Part shown: positions 17,083 through 24,926 of the stretch, piece after piece
How positions within the stretch are numbered: position 1 is the first letter of the stretch
How the letters are laid out: each line of letters opens with the position of its first letter
Source of the DNA: Pseudomonadota bacterium
Lineage (GTDB): Bacteria > Pseudomonadota > Alphaproteobacteria > Sphingomonadales > Sphingomonadaceae
Reading direction: 5' to 3'
DNA: 64,000 bases
NCBI GenBank assembly: GCA_021794525.1
Contig: JAJYQP010000093.1
Coordinates: 56,147 to 120,146 of the forward strand
Program-made: the position numbers and the translations under genes
Notes under the pieces: generated by a model
Databases searched by the model: none
The model's input: only the letters and a program-made list of their open reading frames with translations
Told to the model about the DNA's origin: nothing

Positions 17083-18555
17083 ATGAACTTCACCGATCCC
17101 TTCTGCGACGCGGATGGCGACAAGCTGCGCGAGGAATGCGGCATTTTCGGCGCGATCAATGCCGCCGATGCCGCCGCGGCGACCGCGCTCGGCCTCCATG
17201 CGCTGCAACATCGCGGGCAGGAAGCCGCCGGCATCACCAGCTTCGACGGGCATGAATTCTACTCGCGCCGCGGGCTCGGCCATGTCGCGGAGAATTTCTC
17301 TGCCGCCGAGGCGATCGCCGAACTGCCGGGCTTCATGGCCGCGGGCCATGTCCGCTATTCCACCACCGGCGGCGCTGGGCTGAGGAACGTGCAGCCCCTG
17401 TACGCGGAACTCGCCAGCGGCGGCTTCGCGGTCGCGCACAACGGTAACATCTCCAACGCCCAGATGCTGCGCGACGATCTTGTCCGGCGCGGCGCGATCT
17501 TCCAGTCGACCAGCGACACCGAGGTGATCATCCACCTCGTCGCCACCAGCCGCTATCCGACCATCACCGACCGGCTCGTCGATGCGCTGCGCCTTCTCGA
17601 AGGCGCCTATTCGCTGATCGTTATGACGCGCGAGGGGATGATCGCCTGCCGCGACCCGCTCGGAATCCGACCTCTGGTGATGGGTCGGATCGGCGATGCG
17701 ACTGTCTTCGCCAGCGAGACGGTTGCGCTCGACGTGGTCGGGGCGGAGGTCGTGCGCGAGGTCGAACCGGGCGAGCTGGTGCGGATCGATTTCGACGGCA
17801 ACGTCCATTCGCTTCATCCCTTCGGCACGCACCGCCCGCGCCCCTGCATCTTCGAGCACGTCTACTTCAGCCGCCCCGACAGCGCCTTTGCCGGCCGCAG
17901 CGTCTACGAGGCACGCAAAGCCATCGGTGCGGAGTTGGCGCGCGAGGCGCCGGTCGAGGCCGACTTCGTGGTCCCCGTGCCCGACAGCGGCGTGCCCGCG
18001 GCGATCGGCTATGCGTCCGCCTCGGGCATCCCGTTCGAGCTCGGCATCATCCGTTCGCACTATGTCGGACGCACCTTCATCCAGCCGTCGGACGGCGCGC
18101 GCCACGCGGGTGTCAAGCGCAAGCACAACGCCAATCGCGGGCTCGTGGAAGGCAAGCGCATCGTGCTGATCGACGATTCCATCGTGCGCGGCACCACCTC
18201 GATGCAGATCGTCGAGATGATGCGCGATGCGGGCGCGATCGAGGTGCATTTCCGCGTCGCCAGCCCGCCGACCGCGCACAGTTGCTTCTACGGCGTCGAT
18301 ACGCCCGAGCGCTCCAAGCTGCTCGCCGCGCGCATGGAACTCGAGCCGATGCGCGAATTCATCAAGGCCGACAGCCTCGCCTTCGTCTCGATCGACGGGC
18401 TTTATCGCGCCGTCAGCGGGGCCGGACGCGACAACAGGCAGCCGCAGTTCTGCGACGCCTGCTTCAGCGGCGAATATCCGACTTCCCTGACCGACCTCGC
18501 CCGGCGCGAGGACAGGCTCGCCCAGCTCTCCTTCCCCGTCGACAAGGTCGCCTGA
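17083..18555 (+). CDS. purF: Amidophosphoribosyltransferase
   Basis: First committed step of purine synthesis: PRPP plus glutamine gives 5-phosphoribosylamine. The 490-residue protein has an 18-residue propeptide, then the N-terminal nucleophile Cys19 in REECGIFGA. The glutaminase domain runs to about residue 250, and the phosphoribosyltransferase domain has the PRPP loop VLIDDSIVRGTTS at about 365-377. Cysteines in PRPCIFEH, AHSCFYG and FCDACFSG match the 4Fe-4S ligands of the Bacillus-type enzyme. The start ATG at 17083 is the only one leaving a normal propeptide. An SDR gene follows after 5 bp. Confidence 0.96.
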   Translation: MNFTDPFCDADGDKLREECGIFGAINAADAAAATALGLHALQHRGQEAAGITSFDGHEFYSRRGLGHVAENFSAAEAIAELPGFMAAGHVRYSTTGGAGLRNVQPLYAELASGGFAVAHNGNISNAQMLRDDLVRRGAIFQSTSDTEVIIHLVATSRYPTITDRLVDALRLLEGAYSLIVMTREGMIACRDPLGIRPLVMGRIGDATVFASETVALDVVGAEVVREVEPGELVRIDFDGNVHSLHPFGTHRPRPCIFEHVYFSRPDSAFAGRSVYEARKAIGAELAREAPVEADFVVPVPDSGVPAAIGYASASGIPFELGIIRSHYVGRTFIQPSDGARHAGVKRKHNANRGLVEGKRIVLIDDSIVRGTTSMQIVEMMRDAGAIEVHFRVASPPTAHSCFYGVDTPERSKLLAARMELEPMREFIKADSLAFVSIDGLYRAVSGAGRDNRQPQFCDACFSGEYPTSLTDLARREDRLAQLSFPVDKVA

Positions 18556-18560
18556 GTTCC

Positions 18561-19271
18561 ATGACTTCCGACAAGCCGCTTTCCGGCAAGACCGCGCTGG
18601 TCACCGGCGCAAGCAAGGGCATCGGTGCCGCCACCGCACAGGCACTCGCCGCGGCCGGGGCCCATGTCGTCCTGACCGCCCGCGACGTGAAGGCGCTCGA
18701 AGCGGTCGAGGATGCGATCCACGACGCCGGCGGCACCGCGACCATCGCGCCGGTGGACCTGACCGAGACCGACGGCGTGCCCCGCCTCGCCGCCGCACTC
18801 GCTGGGCGGTGGGACACGCTCGACATCATGGTGATCTCGGCCGCCTATCTGCCGATGCTCGGCCCGGTCACGCAGATCGACCCCAAGCAGTTCGGCCAGG
18901 CGGTCACGATCAACCTGCTGGCGACGCAGGCCCTGCTCGCGAGTTTCGACCCGCTGCTCAAGCGCGCCGAGGCCGGGCGGGTGATCGGGCTGACCAGCAG
19001 CGTGGGTGCGGAGCCGCGCGCCTATTGGGGCGCCTATGGCGCGACCAAGGCCGCTTTCGACAACCTGCTCGACGTCTATGCGGAGGAGGTCGGCAACATC
19101 AGCGCGGTTCGCGTCGCGATCCTCGATCCTGGCGCCACCCGCACGCAGATGCGGGCCAAGGCCTATCCGGGCGAGGACCCCAAGAGCGTGAAGGAACCTT
19201 CGGTCGTGGCGGACCGCATCGTGGAACTGCTTATCGGCGATTATTCGAATCGTCACCGCGAGCGGGTGTAA
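18561..19271 (+). CDS. Short-chain dehydrogenase/reductase
   Basis: NAD(P)-dependent oxidoreductase of 236 residues with the classical SDR layout: TGASKGIG cofactor loop at about 15-22, a variant NAG-type strand (MVISAAYLP), catalytic Ser in GLTSSVGAEP and the YGATK catalytic Tyr/Lys pair. The C-terminus (EPSVVADRIVELL) is typical of FabG-like paralogues often encoded beside purF in sphingomonads. The substrate is unknown. It follows purF by 5 bp and is probably read from the same transcript. Confidence 0.9.
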   Translation: MTSDKPLSGKTALVTGASKGIGAATAQALAAAGAHVVLTARDVKALEAVEDAIHDAGGTATIAPVDLTETDGVPRLAAALAGRWDTLDIMVISAAYLPMLGPVTQIDPKQFGQAVTINLLATQALLASFDPLLKRAEAGRVIGLTSSVGAEPRAYWGAYGATKAAFDNLLDVYAEEVGNISAVRVAILDPGATRTQMRAKAYPGEDPKSVKEPSVVADRIVELLIGDYSNRHRERV

Positions 19272-19389
19272 TTAGCGCGTTAACCACAGGTGGTGGCGCT
19301 TCGGTAATCGTGATCCGCCATTCTGTGCCCTGCGCGGGTGTGTGGGGGCGCCAGTCGCGTGACCATTGTCACGGAAAAAGAGCCGAGCC

Positions 19390-19740
19390 ATGTCTTACGC
19401 AACCAGCGAACGCTACACCCTCGCAGCGCAGGAGGATCGCTGTTCCCCGCGCACCAAGCTGACCATTCCGGGGCAGCTTCGCGCTTCGGGCGGACGCGCT
19501 TTCCAGACCGTGGTGCACGACCTCTCGATCTCCGGCTTCAGCGCCGCGGCGATCAACCGGATGCACGAGGGCCAGGTCTGCTGGCTCACGCTGCCTGGCC
19601 TCGAATCGCTCCAGGCACAGGTCGTGTGGTGGGAGAACTGCCAGGTCGGTTGCGCTTTCACCGAGCTCCTGAGCCCGATCGTGCACGACAACATCCTAGC
19701 GCGCTACGCCGGCGAAGGAGCCTACCGCTCTCCGTATTGA
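19390..19740 (+). CDS. PilZ-domain protein (putative c-di-GMP binder)
   Basis: Stand-alone PilZ domain of 116 residues. The two c-di-GMP contact motifs are present: RxxxR (DRCSPRTKL, about 17-25) and a D-x-S-x-x-G form (DLSISGFS, about 45-52). The rest is a beta-barrel pattern (GQVCWLTLPG, QAQVVWWENCQVGCAFTE). It probably changes motility, cell-surface or enzyme behaviour when c-di-GMP binds; no target is encoded nearby. The start ATG at 19390 has AAAGAG upstream. It converges with the serine hydrolase gene 4 bp away. Confidence 0.88.
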   Translation: MSYATSERYTLAAQEDRCSPRTKLTIPGQLRASGGRAFQTVVHDLSISGFSAAAINRMHEGQVCWLTLPGLESLQAQVVWWENCQVGCAFTELLSPIVHDNILARYAGEGAYRSPY

Positions 19741-19744
19741 CGGA

Positions 19745-20953
19745 TCACGGCTTCACTGCTGCGATAACGTCGGCGAGCATGGTGCGGCGCGCATCGGTCA
19801 GCGCCTTGGCCGTTGCGGTCGGATAGTTCGAGACCACGGCGATCACCAGCTTCTGCTCGGGCACGATGGTGATTGCCTGGCCGAAGATGCCCTGCGCGCC
19901 GAAGCCCTGCGGATAGACCCACCACTGGTAGCCGTAGCCATAGCCGCCACCGAAATCGACGGCGCGGCCGCCCGCCTTCTCGAACCAGCCTGCCGGCACA
20001 CTGGGCTGCGCGCCTTCGAGCACCCACTGGCCCATCCGCGCATAATCGGACAGGCGCAGACTGACGCAGCAGCCGCCGATATTTCCGCCGGTCAGATCCT
20101 GCATCCAGAACAATCCGCCTGCAAAGCCCGCCGGCCCGACGATCTTCTCCGCCGCATAGGCCGCGAGCGACTTGCCCGTCGCCCGCTCCACGATCAGGCC
20201 GAGGAGATTGGTCTCGAGCGTCTTGTAGACCCACTTCTGCCCCGCCGGCGCCTCGCGCTTCAACGTGCGCGCATAGGTGACCGCCTGCGATTCTCCCGTC
20301 ACCGGCGCGATCGCCAGCATCCGCGCGACATCGCTGTCGGGATCGGCGTAATCCTCGTTCCACGCAACGCCCGAAGTCATGGTGGCGACCTGGCCCACGG
20401 TGACGCCGTCATAGGCAGTGTGGGCGAGTTCCGGCAGGATCGCGGTGACGGGCGTGTCGATGCTGGCGATCCGCCCATCGCGGATCGCCGCGCCCAGCAA
20501 GGTCGAGGTGAAGCTCTTGGCGACAGAGAAGCTGGTCCAGCGCTCGGTCGGTGTGAAGCCAAGCGTGTAGTCTTCGAAAACGATCCTGCCATCCTTCAGG
20601 ACCATCAGCCCCGCGGCCTGGGTTTCGGCCATGAACGCGCGCAGCTTCGCCCTGGTCTCGGCTGGAAGCGATTGGGCCGCCCTGGGCAGCGCGCGCGGTC
20701 GCGCGGCAGCGGCGACCTCAAGCCCCGGGAAGGATTTCTCCATCGCCCGGAAGGCGGCGGAGCGACGCTCGCTGCTCCAGAACAGAAGCGAATCCTTCGC
20801 GTCGAAGCTCGGCATCCGGGCCGGCGTCGACTGTGTGACCGCCGGGACGGCAGCGCTCAGGCGTGGTGGCGCGTCCGCCTGGGCCGTCGCGCATCCGGCG
20901 AGTGCCAGCGCCGATGCCCATCCCGAGATTATCCTGCCGATGGTCATGGTCAT
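19745..20953 (-). CDS. Class C beta-lactamase-family serine hydrolase, lipoprotein
   Basis: Predicted lipoprotein hydrolase of 402 residues. The N-terminus has a lipobox (ALALAGC) at about 15-21. The serine-hydrolase domain has the SxxK motif in SFSVAKSFTS, a YxN-like motif region (VYKTLETNLLG) and a C-terminal GIFGQAITIVPE segment in place of the KTG box. Such proteins include esterases and peptidases rather than true beta-lactamases, and the substrate is unknown. Its ATG overlaps the cfa stop by 4 bp, so it is the last gene of the photolyase-cfa-hydrolase operon. Confidence 0.87.
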   Translation of the reverse strand: MTMTIGRIISGWASALALAGCATAQADAPPRLSAAVPAVTQSTPARMPSFDAKDSLLFWSSERRSAAFRAMEKSFPGLEVAAAARPRALPRAAQSLPAETRAKLRAFMAETQAAGLMVLKDGRIVFEDYTLGFTPTERWTSFSVAKSFTSTLLGAAIRDGRIASIDTPVTAILPELAHTAYDGVTVGQVATMTSGVAWNEDYADPDSDVARMLAIAPVTGESQAVTYARTLKREAPAGQKWVYKTLETNLLGLIVERATGKSLAAYAAEKIVGPAGFAGGLFWMQDLTGGNIGGCCVSLRLSDYARMGQWVLEGAQPSVPAGWFEKAGGRAVDFGGGYGYGYQWWVYPQGFGAQGIFGQAITIVPEQKLVIAVVSNYPTATAKALTDARRTMLADVIAAVKP

Positions 20954-22227
20954 CTGTCCCGTTTCACCAGTGTAACCTGGTGCACATCGATCCCGCCGCC
21001 CCGGAATCCGCCCTCGCAATACAAGAGGTAGAATCGCCACAGCTCGACGAAACGCGCGTCGAAACCCGGCGGCAGGCAGCCCTCCACCACAGCATTGTTG
21101 AAGTTCACCCGCCAGGTCTTGAGCGTTTCGGCATAGTCGGGCCCGAAATCGACCTGATCCTGCCACGCCAGGCCACGCGCTTCGGCGAGGCGGCGGAACT
21201 CGCTCGTGCGAATCAAGAGCCCGCCCGGGAAGATATACGCCTGGATGAAGTCGGCACTCGCCGCGTAGGCGTCGAAAAGATCGTCGCGGATCGAGATGAA
21301 CTGGATTGCCGCGCGCCCGCCGGGTTTGAGGTTGCGCGCGACGCAGTCCATGAACGTCGGCCAGTATTCGCGGCCCAATGCCTCGACCATCTCGACGCTG
21401 ACGATGCCGTCATAGCTGCCTGCGGTGTCCCGATAATCCTGCTTGAGGAAGCGCGGACCCATGTGGTGCCGCCTCGCCCACGCAAGCTGCGCATCGGACA
21501 GGCTGATCGCGTCGACCTCGGCACCGCGATCGGCGAGATGACCCGCCAGACCGCCCCAGCCGCAGCCGATCTCCAGCACCGTCCGCGCCGCTCCGAGACG
21601 CTCACCGAGCGCCGCCCATTTCCGGTGCTGCGCCGCCTCCAGCCCGTCGGCCCCGACATCCAGCGCGCTCGAATAGCTCATCGTCGGGTCGAGCCAGGCG
21701 GCGTAGAAATCGTTGCCGAGGTCGTAGTGCGCGGCGATGTTCTTCTGCGCCCCCGCCGGGGTATTGCGGTTGAACAGGTGGGCGAGCTTCAGCGCGAAGC
21801 GGAACGGCCCCTTGGCGCGCGCGGTATCCCCCAGCGTGCCGGCGTGCTGCATGAACAGCGCGAACAGCGGCACCGGGTCGGAACTCCACCATTCGCCCGC
21901 CTCCCAGCCCTGGAACAGCCCGACCGAGCCATTGATCGCAACGCGCAACAGCCCACGCCAGTCGCGCAGTTCCACGGTGCATTCGAACCCCGGCGCGCGG
22001 CCGCCGAGCCTGACGCGGCTGCCATCGGGCAGTGTTCCGTGAACAGTGCCGCTCGGCAGCCCCCGGTCGATGCGGGCAAGAACCTTCTCCAGCCCCGGCG
22101 CCAGCACGCGGGCCAGCAGGCCGGGTTCGCGCGCGAAACGGCGCGACCCTTCCAGCAATTCGCGACCGCGTATGGTTGTTACGGCATCCATCGCCGCGTC
22201 CTTTGCACGCGTTTCTGCCGCGCTCAA
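20950..22227 (-). CDS. cfa: Cyclopropane-fatty-acyl-phospholipid synthase
   Basis: S-adenosylmethionine-dependent enzyme that adds a methylene bridge to unsaturated acyl chains of membrane phospholipids. The 425-residue protein has the Cfa N-terminal lipid-binding domain, then the methyltransferase domain with HYDLGNDFYAAWLDPTMSYSSA at about 180-200, the SAM loop VLEIGCGWGGLAGHLA and the catalytic region SVEMVEALG. The C-terminal FYLLYCEGGFRGGGIDVHQVTLVK is typical. I use the TTG start at 22227, which overlaps the photolyase stop (TTGA) and has AAGG upstream; an ATG at 22191 is possible. Confidence 0.94.
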   Translation of the reverse strand: MSAAETRAKDAAMDAVTTIRGRELLEGSRRFAREPGLLARVLAPGLEKVLARIDRGLPSGTVHGTLPDGSRVRLGGRAPGFECTVELRDWRGLLRVAINGSVGLFQGWEAGEWWSSDPVPLFALFMQHAGTLGDTARAKGPFRFALKLAHLFNRNTPAGAQKNIAAHYDLGNDFYAAWLDPTMSYSSALDVGADGLEAAQHRKWAALGERLGAARTVLEIGCGWGGLAGHLADRGAEVDAISLSDAQLAWARRHHMGPRFLKQDYRDTAGSYDGIVSVEMVEALGREYWPTFMDCVARNLKPGGRAAIQFISIRDDLFDAYAASADFIQAYIFPGGLLIRTSEFRRLAEARGLAWQDQVDFGPDYAETLKTWRVNFNNAVVEGCLPPGFDARFVELWRFYLLYCEGGFRGGGIDVHQVTLVKRDR

Positions 22228-23606
22228 TCCTTCGCCTTGCGATAGGCGTCCAGCGCCCGCTCTCGCGCCGCCTTGTGCCCGATTATCTGCGCCGGATAGT
22301 CTCCGCGCTTGCCGTCCGGAGGATCGTGGATGTCTGCATCATCGAGCCCGGCCAGCTCCGGCACATGTTCGCGGATATAGGCGGCCGCGTCGAACTTCTC
22401 GCTCTGCGTGATGGGCGCCATGATCCGGCTGAACATGTTGGAATCGACGCCCGTGCCGCTGATCCACTGCCAGTTGACGCCATTGTTGCCATAGTCGGCG
22501 TCAACGAGGCAGTCCCAGAACCATTGCTCGCCGCGCCGCCAGTCGATCAGGAGATTCTTCACGAGGAAGCTCGCCGCGATCATGCGGACGCGGTTGTGCA
22601 TCCAGCCGGTCTGCCAGAGCTGGCGCATCCCGGCATCGACGATAGGGTAGCCGGTCATGCCCTTGGTCCATGCCGCGAAGTCGGCCTCGGCGGCCTTGCC
22701 GCTGCGCCACAGGCCGGAATAGCCGTCGCGATAGCTCCTGCTCGGGTAATCCGGGAATTGCGCGATGGTCTGCTGGGCGTAATCGCGCCAGATCAGTTCC
22801 TTCTCGAAGGTTTTCCAGCCCTTGCTGCGGCCACTTGAGAGGTGGTGCCAGACCTGCACCGGCGAGATCTCGCCCCAGTGGAGGTGCGGCGAGAGGCGGC
22901 TGGACAGGCTCTGCGAGGGCAGGTTGCGGCCCGTGTCGTAGCCCGCGACATCCCCGGCCCAGTCCTCGAGGCGCTCGAGCGCGGCACCCTCGCCCACCTG
23001 CCAGAAGGCGCGCATTCCGCCCGCCCAGTCGGGCCTGGTCGGCAGCAGCTTCCAGTCCGCGAGGTCGTCGGACTTCGGCCATGTCTCCGGCAAGGGGATC
23101 GTCTCGGGCTCGGGCAATTCGTCGCGCGGCGGCATCTGCGCCAGCACTGCCTTCGAGAACGGGGTGTAGATCTTGTAGGCGCCGCCCGAGCCCGTCTGCA
23201 CGGCGCCCGGCTCGGCGAGGTAGTTGCCGTCGTGGAGTTCGAGCGTGCAGTCGTCGGGCAGCGCCTCCCGTAGCTCGGTCTGCGCCTTGCGCCACCACGG
23301 CTCGTAATGGCGGATGGCGTGGACGGCGGCGGCGCCGGTTTCCTTGGCCAGCGCGGCGAGTACCGTCGGCGCATCCCCCCTGCGCAGCACGATGCGCGAA
23401 TGGCGGGCGCCGAGGCTCTTCGCCAGGCTTTCGAGCGAATGGTGAAGCCACCACCGCGAGGCACCGCCATAGGCATGGTCGCCCGCGAAAGCGTCGTCGA
23501 GCACATAGACCGGGATGACCGGTCCAGCCTCCGCCGCGGCATGGAGCGCGGGCTGGTCCGCCATGCGCAGGTCGCGCCGCAGCCAGACGATGTGGGGGGA
23601 ACTCAT
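22224..23606 (-). CDS. Deoxyribodipyrimidine photolyase (class I CPD-type)
   Basis: Light-driven repair of UV pyrimidine dimers. The 460-residue flavoprotein has the N-terminal antenna-binding domain (IVWLRRDLRMADQPAL at 6-21). The C-terminal FAD domain has FEKELIWRDYAQ, GYPIVDAGMRQLWQTGWMHNRVRM and the signature DWRRGEQWFWDCLVDADYGNNGVNWQW. These fit proteobacterial class I photolyases. Its ATG overlaps the end of a truncated DUF457 reading frame by 4 bp. The gene pairs phrB and cfa in one operon, a pairing seen in singlet-oxygen/light regulons of Alphaproteobacteria. Confidence 0.94.
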   Translation of the reverse strand: MSSPHIVWLRRDLRMADQPALHAAAEAGPVIPVYVLDDAFAGDHAYGGASRWWLHHSLESLAKSLGARHSRIVLRRGDAPTVLAALAKETGAAAVHAIRHYEPWWRKAQTELREALPDDCTLELHDGNYLAEPGAVQTGSGGAYKIYTPFSKAVLAQMPPRDELPEPETIPLPETWPKSDDLADWKLLPTRPDWAGGMRAFWQVGEGAALERLEDWAGDVAGYDTGRNLPSQSLSSRLSPHLHWGEISPVQVWHHLSSGRSKGWKTFEKELIWRDYAQQTIAQFPDYPSRSYRDGYSGLWRSGKAAEADFAAWTKGMTGYPIVDAGMRQLWQTGWMHNRVRMIAASFLVKNLLIDWRRGEQWFWDCLVDADYGNNGVNWQWISGTGVDSNMFSRIMAPITQSEKFDAAAYIREHVPELAGLDDADIHDPPDGKRGDYPAQIIGHKAARERALDAYRKAKD

Positions 23607-23839
23607 GCCGCCCTAACCCTTGCCCGCACGCCCGGGTTCCGTGCGTACCCCGGGGCAGAACCGCGGCGGCAGTGCGACAGAGAATCGGCTCGCGCTGCGC
23701 GGATCGGAGAAACGTGTATCAGCGAGAAGCAGGTAACGTCGGTTTGGAGCGCCAGCGCGGGTATGGCGCGGCCGGTCGTCCGCTTGAGTCCCGCCTGGCC
23801 GATCAGCGCGCCGACCAGGCTGTGCGTGAGGTTGTCCAC
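23603..23839 (-). pseudogene. Truncated DUF457/YdjM-type membrane hydrolase gene
   Basis: The first about 33 residues (MDNLTHSLVGALIGQAGLKR, then TTGRAIPALALQ) match the N-terminus of 'metal-dependent hydrolase' membrane proteins of the DUF457 family, which normally continue for about 300 residues. Here the sequence changes abruptly to unrelated, Arg-rich residues and stops after 78. The family's membrane helices are missing, so the gene is a remnant left by a deletion. Its stop still overlaps the photolyase ATG by 4 bp, so its translation may still feed the photolyase start. Bases 23840-24052 upstream hold no gene. Confidence 0.7.
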
Positions 23840-24052
23840 CCCTACTCCGCCCGGTTCGGACGAGACATGGACCAGGTGTTACACGGTCCAGCGGCAAAAA
23901 ACGTCACCATGCGCGCAAACCCGTCACCTTCACGCGATCAGGGCAGGAAAAATGCAGCGTCCATGGTGTTTTGCTAGCGCATCGCACGCTCCGCAGGAAA
24001 GGCGAAAGACGCACCGGGGAACGCCTGCCGGGTCGCGGCGGTTGTCATCCCC

Positions 24053-24841
24053 ATGCACCCTTTCCACACCGACCTCGTCCAGCCGACCGAACCGCCGATC
24101 CCCGCCGAAACGGTACGCCTGCCCGAACGCGGTTTCCGCATCAGTCGGACCAAGGCGCTGATCGTATCCGCGCTGTGCTGGGCGGGCTGGTCGGCGATAG
24201 TTTGGGCGGTGCTGAACCACCGGACCGGCGCACTCGACAGCTCCGGTCTGATGTGGCTGCGTAGCGGCCCGGACTTTGGCGCACTCGGCCCCGGCTACAT
24301 AACCGAAGCCGTCAGGGACATGACCGCACTCGGCGGCGTCCTTCTGAGTACCCTTGCCACCATCGCTGCCGTCGTCGCGCTGCTGTTTCTCAGGCTGCGG
24401 CGCGAGGCGCTGCTCTTCGCCGCCACGGTCTTCTTCGGCTGGATGCTGAACAACACCATGAAGGCGCTGGTCGGGCGCGAGCGGCCGAACCTCGTTCCGC
24501 ACCTCACCGATGCCTCGGGCATGAGTTTTCCGAGCGGCCACAGCTTCGCCAGCGCCATGATCTACATCGGCATGGCGCTCGCCTTTGCCTCGATGAGCCG
24601 ACGTCACTCGGTGCGCTACACGCTGATCGGGACGGCGATGGCGGTGTCGATGCTGATTGCCTGGAGCCGTGTGATGCTGGGCGTCCATTACCCCAGCGAC
24701 GTGATCGCCGGGTGGCTGGGCGGCGCGGGCTGGGTCTTCCTCGCCTCCGCCCTCCTCTACGCGCCCGCCAGGGCTGCCGCAGACAGCGAAACCGCGCGCA
24801 AGCTCGATCCGACCCGTCAAATGACGGTTCCGGCGGAGTAG
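24053..24841 (+). CDS. PAP2-family phosphatase (membrane)
   Basis: Integral membrane lipid phosphatase of 262 residues with about six transmembrane helices. All three PAP2 motifs are visible: KALVGRERP (about 142-150), PSGHSFAS (about 163-170) and SRVMLGVHYPSD (about 205-216), supplying the catalytic His pair and phosphate-binding Arg/Lys. Such enzymes dephosphorylate undecaprenyl pyrophosphate or phosphatidic-acid-type lipids on the periplasmic face; which one cannot be decided. The start ATG at 24053 follows a weak ribosome binding site. Confidence 0.92.
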   Translation: MHPFHTDLVQPTEPPIPAETVRLPERGFRISRTKALIVSALCWAGWSAIVWAVLNHRTGALDSSGLMWLRSGPDFGALGPGYITEAVRDMTALGGVLLSTLATIAAVVALLFLRLRREALLFAATVFFGWMLNNTMKALVGRERPNLVPHLTDASGMSFPSGHSFASAMIYIGMALAFASMSRRHSVRYTLIGTAMAVSMLIAWSRVMLGVHYPSDVIAGWLGGAGWVFLASALLYAPARAAADSETARKLDPTRQMTVPAE

Positions 24842-24856
24842 CGTCACTCCCCCTCC

Positions 24857-24919
24857 CGTTCTTGTCGAGCGAAGTCGAGACAAATGCGCGCGGCATCTCG
24901 ACTTCGCTCGATGCGAACG
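24857..24919. repeat. REP-like inverted repeat, second copy
   Basis: Left arm 24857-24880 (core TTGTCGAGCGAAGTCGAGA) and right arm 24896-24919 (core TCTCGACTTCGCTCGATG) are complementary over about 24 bp with three mismatches, with a 15-base loop. It lies 16 bp after the PAP2 stop and just before the next start, so it may end the PAP2 transcript. It shares its core with 10856-10941. Confidence 0.7.
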
Positions 24920-24926
24920 GAATAGT

